Shown here: one piece after another, positions 25,261-34,123 of the stretch
Layout: every line of letters begins with the position of its first letter
Numbering within the stretch: the stretch's first letter is position 1
Source of the DNA: Candidatus Alistipes stercoravium
Lineage (GTDB): Bacteria; Bacteroidota; Bacteroidia; Bacteroidales; Rikenellaceae
Assembly: GCA_019119615.1 (NCBI GenBank)
Contig: DWWQ01000058.1
Coordinates: 1 to 42,254, forward strand
Direction: 5' to 3'
Length of the DNA stretch: 42,254 nucleotides
Notes under the pieces: generated by a model
What the model saw: only the letters and a program-made list of their open reading frames with translations
What the model was told of the DNA's origin: nothing
Databases searched by the model: none
Program-made: the position numbers and the translations under genes

Positions 25261-26019
25261 ATGAAATTCATAGCCATCATTCCGGCGCGGTACGCCTCGA
25301 CGCGTTTCCCCGGCAAGCCGCTGGCGTTGCTGGGCGGGAAGCCCGTCATCGAACGGGTTTACGAGCAGGTTTCGGGCCTGCTGGATGCCGTGGTCGCCAC
25401 GGACGACGAGCGGATCTATGAGACCGTGCGTGCGTTCGGCGGACGGGCCGAGATGACCTCGGCCGAGCACCGCAGCGGCACGGACCGCTGCTGGGAGGCC
25501 TATTGCAGACAGGGCGCCGTCTACGATGCCGTGATCAACGTGCAGGGCGACGAACCCTTCATCCGGCGCGAACAGATCGAGGCGCTCATGCGTTGCTTCG
25601 ACGATCCGCAGACCGACATCGCCACCTTGGTCAAGCCCTTCACGGCGGAGGACGGTCTCGAGGCGCTCGAAAATCCCAATTCCCCGAAGGTGGTGCTCGA
25701 CGCCCGTTCGCGGGCGCTCTACTTCTCGCGTTCGGTCATCCCCTATCTGCGGGGTGTGCCGCGCGAAGAGTGGCTTGCACGCCATACCTTCTACAAGCAT
25801 ATCGGCATCTACGCCTTCCGCACCGAGGCACTGCGGGCCGTAACGGCGCTGCCGCAGTCCTTGCTCGAGAAGGCCGAGTCGCTCGAACAACTGCGCTGGC
25901 TCGAAAACGGCTTCCGGATCGGCGTGGGTATCTCGGATGCCGAGACCGTGGGCATCGACACTCCGGAGGATCTGGAGCGTGCCGAAGCCTTCCTCAAACG
26001 AATCGAAACAACCAGATAA
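25261..26019 (+). CDS. kdsB: 3-deoxy-manno-octulosonate cytidylyltransferase (CMP-KDO synthetase)
   Basis: A 252-residue enzyme that activates KDO with CTP to CMP-KDO for lipid A core assembly. The N-terminal nucleotide-binding signature [16 protein letters not shown], the [13 protein letters not shown] segment and NVQGDEPFI are typical KdsB motifs, and the late part has [23 protein letters not shown]. The ATG at 25261 ([11 protein letters not shown]) is preferred over 25243, which only adds MKNTGF. The gene begins about 20 bases after the lon terminator and is followed 11 bases later by kdsA, so kdsB-kdsA-kdsD form one operon. Confidence 0.97.
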   Translation: MKFIAIIPARYASTRFPGKPLALLGGKPVIERVYEQVSGLLDAVVATDDERIYETVRAFGGRAEMTSAEHRSGTDRCWEAYCRQGAVYDAVINVQGDEPFIRREQIEALMRCFDDPQTDIATLVKPFTAEDGLEALENPNSPKVVLDARSRALYFSRSVIPYLRGVPREEWLARHTFYKHIGIYAFRTEALRAVTALPQSLLEKAESLEQLRWLENGFRIGVGISDAETVGIDTPEDLERAEAFLKRIETTR

Positions 26020-26030
26020 CAGGCATAGTC

Positions 26031-26783
26031 ATGATGCAATTCATCGCAGGACCCTGTGTCATCGAATCGGCCGAGTTGCTCGACGCGGTGGCCGAACGGC
26101 TGGCCGCCATCAACCGGCGGCTCGGTACGCAGATCATCTTCAAGGCGTCGTTCGACAAGGCCAACCGGACGTCGATCGCCTCGTTCCGCGGCCCGGGCCT
26201 CGAGCGGGGGCTCCGGATGCTCGCCGACGTGCGGGCGAAGTGGGGACTGAAGCTCCTGACGGACATTCACGAATCGTGGCAGGCGGCACCCGTCGGCGAG
26301 GTGGTCGATGTGATCCAGATCCCGGCCTTTCTGTGCCGCCAGACCGACCTGCTGCTGGCTGCGGCGAAGACCGGGCGTACGGTGAATATCAAGAAGGCGC
26401 AGTTCCTTTCGGGTGCCGACATGCGTTACCCCTATGAGAAGGCCCTCGAGGCCGGGGCCCGCGAGGTGTGGCTCACCGAGCGGGGCAACATGTACGGCTA
26501 CAACAACCTCGTAGTCGATTTCCGCAACATTCCCGACATGCTGCACATCGCACCTACGGTGGTTATGGACTGCACGCATTCGGTGCAGCGCCCCGGGGCC
26601 GCCGGCGGCAAGACGGGCGGCAACCGGGAGTTCGTGCCGGCCATGGCCCTTGCGGCAAAGGCATTCGGGGCCAACGGCTTCTTCTTCGAAGTGCATCCCG
26701 ATCCGGACCATGCGTTGAGCGACGGCCCGAACATGCTGCAGCTGGACGATCTGGAGAACCTCATCAAAAAACTCATACAATGA
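26031..26783 (+). CDS. kdsA: 3-deoxy-8-phosphooctulonate synthase
   Basis: A 250-residue KDO-8-phosphate synthase, which condenses phosphoenolpyruvate with arabinose 5-phosphate. Recognised by IAGPCVIES at the N-terminus, FKASFDKANRTSI, LLTDIHE, IPAFLCRQTDLL, NIKKAQFLSG and FFEVHPDPDHALSDGPNML. The gene sits in the 3' part of a longer open frame that overlaps kdsB; the real start is the ATG at 26031 (or 26034, one codon later), because homology begins at residue 3. At 250 residues it is slightly short for the family (260-285), owing to a trimmed N-terminus. Its TGA overlaps the ATG of the next gene. Confidence 0.96.
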   Translation: MMQFIAGPCVIESAELLDAVAERLAAINRRLGTQIIFKASFDKANRTSIASFRGPGLERGLRMLADVRAKWGLKLLTDIHESWQAAPVGEVVDVIQIPAFLCRQTDLLLAAAKTGRTVNIKKAQFLSGADMRYPYEKALEAGAREVWLTERGNMYGYNNLVVDFRNIPDMLHIAPTVVMDCTHSVQRPGAAGGKTGGNREFVPAMALAAKAFGANGFFFEVHPDPDHALSDGPNMLQLDDLENLIKKLIQ

Positions 26784-27745
26784 CCGATAGCACCAAGGCG
26801 CAGATTCTCGGTGTGGCCCGCCGGGCCGTGCATACCGAGATGCTGGCGCTTCAACATCTGGAGGAAACTCTCGGCGACGCCTTCGTCGAAGCCGTGGAGT
26901 CGATTCTCGCAAGCCGCGGAAAATGCATCGTTACGGGCATGGGCAAGTCGGGCCTCATCGGACGCAAGATCGCCGCGACACTCGCCTCGACCGGTACGCC
27001 GAGCTTTTTCCTTCACCCCGGGGAGGCCTTTCACGGTGATCTGGGCATGATCTCGAAGGAGGACATCGTCCTGGCGCTCTCCTATTCGGGCGAGACGGAC
27101 GAAATCCTGAAGATCGTGCCGTTCATCCACTCCAACGGCAACAAACTCATCTCGATGACCGGCAACGACGACTCGACGCTGGCCCGCAACTCCGACATTC
27201 ACCTCAATGTAGGGGTCGAGGAGGAGGCCTGCATCCTGCATCTGGCCCCGACCACCTCGACCACGGCGCAGATCGCCATGGGCGATGCGCTGGCCGTGTC
27301 GCTCATGCAGCAGCGGGGCTTCACGAGCGTCGATTTCGCGCGCCTGCATCCGGGCGGCAGCCTCGGGCGGCGCCTGCTGATGACCGTGGGCAACGTCATG
27401 CGCGACCACGACCTGCCGGTCGTCGGCCCCGACTGCTCGGTGGTGGAGATGATCCATACCATCTCGAAAGGGGGACTGGGCCTTATCGTCATCTGCGACG
27501 GCGACCGCATCGAGGGCATCGTAACCGACGGCGACATCCGCCGCGCGATGGAGCGTCTGAAGGGCGACTTTTTCAACATCCACGCCCGGGACATTGCCAC
27601 ACCGCATCCCAAGACGATCGGCGCGGGCGAGAAGCTTATCGAGGCCGAGCGGGTGATGACGCGCAACAAGATCACCTCGCTGCTTGTTACCGACGAAGCC
27701 GGAAAACTCGCGGGCGTCATCCAGATCTACGATATCAAGCTGTAA
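26780..27745 (+). CDS. kdsD: D-arabinose 5-phosphate isomerase (KpsF/GutQ family)
   Basis: A 321-residue SIS-plus-two-CBS protein that makes arabinose 5-phosphate from ribulose 5-phosphate, the first committed step to KDO. The SIS domain occupies about 35-170 (CIVTGMGKSGLIGRKIAATLASTGTPSFFLHP) with the motif HLAPTTSTTAQIAMGDALA. The CBS pair lies at about 205-321. The ATG overlaps the kdsA stop by 4 bases (ATGA), indicating coupled translation. Together with kdsA and kdsB it supplies three of the four KDO steps; the phosphatase KdsC is not in the window. Confidence 0.96.
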   Translation: MTDSTKAQILGVARRAVHTEMLALQHLEETLGDAFVEAVESILASRGKCIVTGMGKSGLIGRKIAATLASTGTPSFFLHPGEAFHGDLGMISKEDIVLALSYSGETDEILKIVPFIHSNGNKLISMTGNDDSTLARNSDIHLNVGVEEEACILHLAPTTSTTAQIAMGDALAVSLMQQRGFTSVDFARLHPGGSLGRRLLMTVGNVMRDHDLPVVGPDCSVVEMIHTISKGGLGLIVICDGDRIEGIVTDGDIRRAMERLKGDFFNIHARDIATPHPKTIGAGEKLIEAERVMTRNKITSLLVTDEAGKLAGVIQIYDIKL

Positions 27746-27752
27746 GATTTTT

Positions 27753-27772
27753 CCCTCCGCGTGCGGGGTTTT
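27753..27772 (+). terminator. Short terminator after kdsD
   Basis: A six-base-pair stem with a 2-base turn (CCTCCGC facing GCGGGG, around 27755-27768) is followed by TTTT. Compact but placed 10 bases after the kdsD stop. Confidence 0.5.
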
Positions 27773-27786
27773 CGTGTTACATTTCC

Positions 27787-27794
27787 TATATTTG
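27787..27794 (+). promoter_or_regulatory. GH97 gene promoter -7 box
   Basis: TATATTTG matches TAnnTTTG and lies 21 bases before the ATG at 27816. No TTTG at the -33 position. Confidence 0.55.
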
Positions 27795-27815
27795 TAGAAA
27801 CCGAAACATCCCCGC

Positions 27816-29819
27816 ATGATGCAGAAACTACTCTGGGCTCTTATCGTCGGTTGCACGACGATGGCCTGTACGCAGAAGGCCGAAGTCTCTTCGCCCGACG
27901 AATCGATCCGCCTGACCTTCCGTGCCGACCGGAAAAGCGGCGCGATGCACTATGCCGTTACGGTAAACGACCGGCCGCTCTTCACATCCTCGCTGCTGGG
28001 CCTCGAGGCGCAGGATGCGGAGCTGGCGCGCAGTTTCCGTATCGACGGGGTCGAGCGTACGACGGTCGATGAGACGTGGACCCAGCCCTGGGGCGAGAAC
28101 AAGACCAACCGCAGCCACTACAACGAGATGGCCGTCTCGCTCCGCCGCAAGGACGATGTGCGGCTTGTCATGCGCTTCCGGCTCTTCGACGACGGCCTGG
28201 GTTTCCGTTACGAATACGAGGTTCCGGGCCGCGACTCGCTCGTCGTTACGGACGAGTGCACCGAGTTCCGCTTTGCCGAAGACGGTACGTCGTGGACGAT
28301 TCCGGCCAGCTTCGAGACTTACGAGCTGCTCTACCGTACGCTGCCTCTGCACGAGCTGGAGGACGCCAATACGCCGGCGACGTTCCGTACGGCGGGCGGC
28401 TTGTATGGCAGCATCCACGAGGCGGCGCTCTATGATTTTCCCGAGATGGTGCTCCGGCGGTGCGATTCGCTCTCCTTCAAGGCCGACCTCGCGCCGCTGC
28501 CCGACGGTACGAAGGCCCGTGTCGCCGCGCGTTTCACTACGCCGTGGCGCACTGTGCAGCTCGCTCCCGAGGCTGTGGGGCTGATTAACTCCTCGCTGAT
28601 TCTGAATCTGAACGAACCCTCGAAGATCGAGGATACCTCGTGGATCCGTCCGATGAAATACATCGGCGTCTGGTGGTCGATGCACCTCGGGCTCGACACC
28701 TGGGCGATGGACGACCGCCACGGTGCGACTACCGAGCAAGCCAAGCGTTACATCGAGTTTGCCGCCGACAACCATATCGACGCCGTGCTGTTCGAGGGCT
28801 GGAACGAAGGTTGGGAGACGTGGGGCGGCGAGCAGCATTTCGACTACCGCAAGCCCTATGCGGATTTCGATATTCAGGAAATCACCGACTATGCGCGCCA
28901 TCTGGGCATCGAGCTCATCGGCCACCACGAGACGGGCGGCAACGTGCCCGAATACGAGCGACAGCTTGACTCGGCCCTCCTGTGGTATGCCGATCTGGGT
29001 GTCCATAACCTCAAGACGGGCTATGCGGGCGGCTTCCCGGACGGTTACCTCCACCACAGCCAGTACGGCGTGCGCCACTACCAGAAGGTCGTCGAGCAGG
29101 CGGCCAAATACCGCATCACGGTCAATGCGCACGAGCCGATCAAGGATTGCGGCATCCGCCGCACCTGGCCCAACATGATGACCCGCGAGGGGGCCCGCGG
29201 CAAGGAGTGGGACGCCTGGAGCGAGGGCAATCCCCCCTCGCACGAGGTGATGCTCCCCTTCACGCGCCTGTTGGCCGGTCCGATGGACTATACGCCGGGG
29301 ACGTTCGACATCCTTTACGAGCGGACGCGCGACTCCGTGCGGCGCAAGCTCTGGAACTGCGGCGAGGAGGTGAACATGCGGGTCAATACGACCCTTGCCA
29401 GGCAGATCGCCGACTGGGTGATCCTCTATTCGCCGCTGCAGATGGCTTCCGATCTGATCGAGCATTACGAAGGACACCCCGCCTTCCAGTTCTTCCGTGA
29501 TTTCGACCCCGACTGCGACTGGTCGCGGGCGCTGGCCGGCGAGCCGGGCGAATATGTGGCCGTCGTGCGGCGTGCCGGCGGAAAGTTCTTTTTCGGCGCC
29601 GCTACGAACGAGGAGCCGCGGAGCCTGCACTTCGACTTGGACTTCCTCGAACCGGAGGTAACCTACGAGGCGGCCGTCTATGCCGATGCCCCGGATGCCC
29701 ATTGGGAGACGAACCCTACGGCCTGCGAGGTTACGGTGCGTTACGTTACCTCGGCCGATGCGATCGACGTGGTGCTGGCGCCCGGCGGCGGTCAGGCCAT
29801 CTCGTTCCTGCCGCTGTAA
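27816..29819 (+). CDS. GH97-family glycoside hydrolase lipoprotein (SusB-like alpha-glucosidase)
   Basis: A 667-residue secreted enzyme of glycoside hydrolase family 97. Residues 1-18 form a lipoprotein signal with a lipobox ending at Cys18 (TTMAC). An N-terminal beta-sandwich (about 25-290) precedes the catalytic barrel (about 295-560) and a C-terminal sandwich. HHETGG (Glu372), NAHEPI (Glu440) and REGARGKEW (Glu464) line up with Glu439/508/532 of the calcium-dependent inverting enzyme SusB with a constant offset of about 67-68. That suggests alpha-glucosidase rather than the retaining alpha-galactosidase branch; the numbering is from memory. The gene has its own promoter and no SusC/SusD-like neighbour, so it is not part of a polysaccharide utilisation locus here. 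Confidence 0.92.
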   Translation: MMQKLLWALIVGCTTMACTQKAEVSSPDESIRLTFRADRKSGAMHYAVTVNDRPLFTSSLLGLEAQDAELARSFRIDGVERTTVDETWTQPWGENKTNRSHYNEMAVSLRRKDDVRLVMRFRLFDDGLGFRYEYEVPGRDSLVVTDECTEFRFAEDGTSWTIPASFETYELLYRTLPLHELEDANTPATFRTAGGLYGSIHEAALYDFPEMVLRRCDSLSFKADLAPLPDGTKARVAARFTTPWRTVQLAPEAVGLINSSLILNLNEPSKIEDTSWIRPMKYIGVWWSMHLGLDTWAMDDRHGATTEQAKRYIEFAADNHIDAVLFEGWNEGWETWGGEQHFDYRKPYADFDIQEITDYARHLGIELIGHHETGGNVPEYERQLDSALLWYADLGVHNLKTGYAGGFPDGYLHHSQYGVRHYQKVVEQAAKYRITVNAHEPIKDCGIRRTWPNMMTREGARGKEWDAWSEGNPPSHEVMLPFTRLLAGPMDYTPGTFDILYERTRDSVRRKLWNCGEEVNMRVNTTLARQIADWVILYSPLQMASDLIEHYEGHPAFQFFRDFDPDCDWSRALAGEPGEYVAVVRRAGGKFFFGAATNEEPRSLHFDLDFLEPEVTYEAAVYADAPDAHWETNPTACEVTVRYVTSADAIDVVLAPGGGQAISFLPL

Positions 29820-29837
29820 CGGGCGAGACGTACGACG

Positions 29838-29876
29838 AAAAGGCCCCGCCTGCACCGAACATGCAGGCGGGGCCTT
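29838..29876 (-). terminator. Bidirectional terminator between the GH97 and HTH genes
   Basis: A perfect 15-base-pair GC-rich stem (29840-29854 with 29862-29876, 7-base loop). On the minus strand it runs into TTTT, ending the HTH gene unit; it also lies 20 bases after the GH97 stop. Confidence 0.75.
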
Positions 29877-29894
29877 CATCTTGTGCCGATGGAT

Positions 29895-30095
29895 TTACTC
29901 CTCCTCGTCGAGCGAGAAGAGCTCCTCGACGCTTTTCCCGAAGAGCCGCGCGATCTTGAGCGCCAGAAGCGTCGAGGGGACGAACTTCCCGCTCTCGATG
30001 GCATTCACCGTCTGGCGGCTTACACCCACGGCCTCGGCCAGCTGCTGCTGGGTCATGCGCACCTCGGCGCGTGCGACCCGGATCCTATTCTTCAT
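29895..30095 (-). CDS. Small XRE/Cro-type HTH regulator
   Basis: A 66-residue protein made of a single Cro/CI helix-turn-helix: MTQQQLAEAVGVSRQTVNAIESGKFVPSTLLALKIARLFG occupies most of it, followed by SVEELFSLDEEE. It resembles small YozG-type regulators that are encoded with a membrane protein. It overlaps the upstream membrane-protein gene by 11 bases and has a Shine-Dalgarno sequence (AAGGAGG) inside that gene. The pair shares one promoter, which carries a palindrome that could be the operator of this protein (inference). Confidence 0.9.
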   Translation of the reverse strand: MKNRIRVARAEVRMTQQQLAEAVGVSRQTVNAIESGKFVPSTLLALKIARLFGKSVEELFSLDEEE

Positions 30096-30531
30096 GCGCG
30101 GCCTCCTTTCCGAGACGCCACAGCAGCACCCGTTCGATCACGAGAAAAAGGACGGGCAGCAGGCACAGGTTGAAGATCATGAAGTTGAGGTAGGAGAGGT
30201 CGTAGAGCAGCAGGGCGGCGGCGACCGAAATGCCGAAGTGGATGTAGAGCGCCGCGAGCAGGGCGTTGAGCCGGATGCGGCCGATGAGTTCGTCCTCGAT
30301 CCGCTCGCGCGAGCAGGTGATGAATAACGCTCCGACGAGCGTGCCGATCAGCGCCGCGTTGTTGCAGATGCGGTCGAGTGTCTGGCTCGTCTCCGCCGCT
30401 CCGGGCAGCAGAAATGACGGAAAGCCGTTGAAACCGTCGATTCCCATCAGGATTCCGAGCAGCGCGGCCGGGATGAAAAGCACCCATCCGATCCGCTTGA
30501 ACGGATAGGGCAGCAGAATGGTTTTGTTCAT
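30085..30531 (-). CDS. Four-helix membrane protein of unknown function, paired with HTH regulator
   Basis: A 148-residue protein with about four membrane helices (roughly 15-32, 58-72, 88-108, 113-133) and no motif I recognise. A polar segment (FNGFPSFLLPGAAETSQ) lies between helices 1 and 2, and there is a basic loop with TCSRERIEDELIGRIRLN before helix 3. The start at 30531 is the only ATG between the promoter and helix 1. The pairing with a tiny XRE regulator is common in gut bacteria; the membrane partner may sense a signal or be the regulated product. No function is assigned. Confidence 0.8.
   Translation of the reverse strand: MNKTILLPYPFKRIGWVLFIPAALLGILMGIDGFNGFPSFLLPGAAETSQTLDRICNNAALIGTLVGALFITCSRERIEDELIGRIRLNALLAALYIHFGISVAAALLLYDLSYLNFMIFNLCLLPVLFLVIERVLLWRLGKEAAHEE
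30102..30108 (-). promoter_or_regulatory. Shine-Dalgarno sequence of the HTH gene
   Basis: AAGGAGG on the minus strand, 6 bases before the HTH ATG and inside the end of the membrane-protein gene. Strong Shine-Dalgarno sites are unusual in Bacteroidota, so this points to independent or reinforced translation of the regulator. Confidence 0.6.
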
Positions 30532-30595
30532 GGTCGTTGTTTTTTTGTCGTTTCGGCAGGCCGCCGGAGGTGCGCACTTCTCCCGCCTGCTGCTG

Positions 30596-30626
30596 CAAAT
30601 GTAAAGTATAATTTACATTTTTGCAA
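30596..30626 (-). promoter_or_regulatory. Promoter of the membrane-protein/HTH pair
   Basis: On the minus strand TTG (30626-30624), 20 bases, then TACATTTG (30603-30596), a close match to the phylum consensus. The box lies 64 bases upstream of the membrane-protein ATG. Confidence 0.7.
30597..30620. promoter_or_regulatory. Perfect palindrome over the HTH-pair promoter (candidate operator)
   Basis: AAATGTAAA (30597-30605) and its exact inverse TTTACATTT (30612-30620) flank a 6-base centre. The left arm covers most of the -7 box, so a dimeric protein bound here would block RNA polymerase. The encoded XRE regulator is the obvious candidate. Confidence 0.6.
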
Positions 30627-30644
30627 GTAAACACGACAAAAAAT

Positions 30645-30983
30645 CTATTTTCGGATGTAATGCGGCATCGTCTCGGGAATTTCGAGCGAGAGTTCTACGA
30701 GTCCGCGGACCTCGCCCTTTTCGCGCCAGACGGTCTGGTAGATGAGTTTCCGGATGCCCCGTTTTTCGATCGTATAGACGTTGCGGCCCCCTTCATCGAG
30801 CAGCCGGCGGATAATTGCGCGCGAGCGTTCGTTGTGGCAGGGGAGGAGCGAACGGCCGCGCACGTCGCCGTTTACGGCGATCGAGCGCCCGTTCTGATAG
30901 AGGACCGTGCCCGCCGTGTCGCAGACCGTTACGGCGCCGTCGATTTCGTCGGCCCACGGAATGTCGTCGTTTTGCGGGATCAT
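30645..30983 (-). CDS. Stand-alone PAS-domain protein
   Basis: A 112-residue cytoplasmic protein consisting of one PAS-like domain and no visible output module. DEIDGAVTVCDTAGTVLYQNGRSI starts the fold; GRSLLPCHNERSRAIIRRLL is a conserved helix with a Cys-His-Asn motif reminiscent of PAS domains found beside DUF438 proteins; IYQTVWREKGEVRGLVELSLEI forms the last strands. The Cys (21 and 49) and His suggest heme, flavin or thiol sensing, but no cofactor can be assigned. Its ATG overlaps the stop of the ClC transporter gene by 4 bases, so the two are translationally coupled. Confidence 0.8.
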   Translation of the reverse strand: MIPQNDDIPWADEIDGAVTVCDTAGTVLYQNGRSIAVNGDVRGRSLLPCHNERSRAIIRRLLDEGGRNVYTIEKRGIRKLIYQTVWREKGEVRGLVELSLEIPETMPHYIRK

Positions 30984-32761
30984 TGCTGGATTCTTACGAG
31001 TTGTTCGCGGTAGGCGTTCAGGATGCGCGATTTGGAGATGAAGCCCCGGTAGCGGTTCTTCGTATCGACGACCGGCAGCATCCAGGTGTGCTTGTCCTCG
31101 AACTTCTCCATGACGCTCATGATCGACTCGTGTTCGAGGATCCTGTCGGGCGGGGCGATCATGTAGTCCGAGATCGGACGTCCGTACTTTTCGGGCTTGA
31201 ACATGTCCTCGCGCAGGTCGTCGAGCTGCACGACGCCCAGCAGCCGCCCGAAGTTGTCGATCACGGGGAAGATGTTGCGCCGGGCCGTGGAGATGATGTG
31301 CACGATGTCGCCCAGGGTCATGTTCTCCTTGATGCGCAGGAAGTCGGTCTCCATCAGCTCGTCGAGCTTCAGGAAGACGAAGACCGACTGGTCCTTGTCG
31401 TGCGTGAGCAGTTCGCCCTTCTGGCGCAGCTGCTTGGTGTAGATCGAATCGGGATCGAGGTAATAGTCCACGGCGAAGGAGATGCAGGCAGTGATCATCA
31501 GGGGGATGAAGAGCCCGTAGCCGTTCGAGAGCTCGGCGATGAGGAAGATCGAGGTGAGCGGGGCGTTCATCACGCCGGACATCACGCCAGCCATGCCGAC
31601 GAGCGTGAACGAGACGACCGAGACCTCCCAGCCGAAGAGCATGTTGCAGAGAAGCGCCAGCGTGGCTCCCGTGAAGGCGCCGACGAAAAGCGACGGGGCG
31701 AAGGTTCCGCCGACGCCGCCTGCGGCGTTGGTCGAGGCCATGGCGATGACCTTGAAGAACATCGTGGCGATGATGAAGAGGATCACGACCCAGTCGATGT
31801 CGCGGAAGCGGTAGAAGAACGAGTTGTCGAACAGCGTCTGGGTCTGGCCGTGCATCAGGGCGGTGAACCCTTCGTAACCTTCGCCGTAGAGCGGCGGGAA
31901 GATGAAGATCAGGATGCCGAGGATGCTGCCGCCGAGCAGCCACCGTTTCCATTGCTTGTCGATGCGCTTGAAGAAGCCTCCGACACGGGAGTTCATCGAG
32001 GTGAAGTACCAGGCCATCAGTCCGCAGAGAACGCCGAGAAGGATGAAGAGCGGGATTTGCCACAGTTCGAAGGCGTCCTCCGGGGCGAGCGTTACGGCCA
32101 GGATGGGGTCGAATCCGCGCAGCATGAAGGCCATTGTCGTGGCGGTGATCGAGGCGATCAGCAGAGGGATGACCGAGCCGGCCGTGATGTCGAGCATGAG
32201 GATCTCCAGCACGAAGACCACGCCGGTGATCGGGGCCTTGAAGATGGCCGCGAGGGCGGCTCCGGCGCCGCAGCAGAGCAGCAGCGTCGTATGTTTGTAG
32301 TTCAGGCGTGCGAGGCGTCCCACGTTCGAGCCGATGGCGGCTCCCGTCAGGACGATCGGTGCCTCGGGACCCACCGAACCGCCGAATCCGATCGTCGTGG
32401 CACCGCCTACGACCGAAGTCCAGCAGTTGTGCGCGGCGATGCGCGAATTGCGGCTCGACATGGCGTAGAGCACGCGCGTAACCCCTTCGGAGATGTTGTC
32501 GCGGACGATGTATTTGACGAAGAGCGTCGCGAGAATGATACCTACGGCGGGGTAGATCAGGAAGAGGAAATGGGCGCTGTCCACGGGAAACCAGTTCGTC
32601 AGACCGGTCTTGATGCCATAGAGGAGCATCTCGAACAGATAGGTGCCGATTCCGGCCAGCGCACCGACCACTACGGCCAGAAGCATCATCATCTGGCGGT
32701 TCGAGAGCCTCCGGGTCAGCCGGAGGAAGAGCGGGTAGATGCGGTCGGCGCGGATCTGCAT
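30980..32761 (-). CDS. ClC-family chloride channel/transporter with CBS domains
   Basis: A 593-residue ClC membrane protein. The selectivity and gating motif GSVGPEAP holds Glu133 (the extracellular gate glutamate of exchangers), and GGVGGTFAPSLFVGAFTG is the second filter segment. About ten to twelve membrane helices fill residues 25-440. Two CBS domains follow (about 455-515 and 525-590) with NIFPVIDNFGRLLGVV and WMLPVVDTKNRYRGFISKSRI. The gate Glu favours a Cl-/H+ exchanger over a channel, but I could not place the second (proton) glutamate. It starts 34 bases after trpS ends and overlaps the PAS gene by 4 bases. Confidence 0.93.
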   Translation of the reverse strand: MQIRADRIYPLFLRLTRRLSNRQMMMLLAVVVGALAGIGTYLFEMLLYGIKTGLTNWFPVDSAHFLFLIYPAVGIILATLFVKYIVRDNISEGVTRVLYAMSSRNSRIAAHNCWTSVVGGATTIGFGGSVGPEAPIVLTGAAIGSNVGRLARLNYKHTTLLLCCGAGAALAAIFKAPITGVVFVLEILMLDITAGSVIPLLIASITATTMAFMLRGFDPILAVTLAPEDAFELWQIPLFILLGVLCGLMAWYFTSMNSRVGGFFKRIDKQWKRWLLGGSILGILIFIFPPLYGEGYEGFTALMHGQTQTLFDNSFFYRFRDIDWVVILFIIATMFFKVIAMASTNAAGGVGGTFAPSLFVGAFTGATLALLCNMLFGWEVSVVSFTLVGMAGVMSGVMNAPLTSIFLIAELSNGYGLFIPLMITACISFAVDYYLDPDSIYTKQLRQKGELLTHDKDQSVFVFLKLDELMETDFLRIKENMTLGDIVHIISTARRNIFPVIDNFGRLLGVVQLDDLREDMFKPEKYGRPISDYMIAPPDRILEHESIMSVMEKFEDKHTWMLPVVDTKNRYRGFISKSRILNAYREQLVRIQQ

Positions 32762-32795
32762 GGCTGTGGCTGGTTTTTCCGTTACAGGGTTGTCG

Positions 32796-34061
<1,266 letters not shown>

Positions 34062-34070
34062 CTAATAAAG

Positions 34071-34101
34071 TTTGTGAATATAGTTTTTTTTTATATATTC
34101 G
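34071..34101 (+). promoter_or_regulatory. oxyR promoter
   Basis: TTTG (34071-34074), 19 bases, then TATATTCG (34094-34101), one base off TAnnTTTG. The box is 22 bases before the oxyR ATG. OxyR regulators often bind their own upstream region; I did not identify such a site. Confidence 0.6.
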
Positions 34102-34123
34102 CCTTGCGAAATAACCTTGTATT

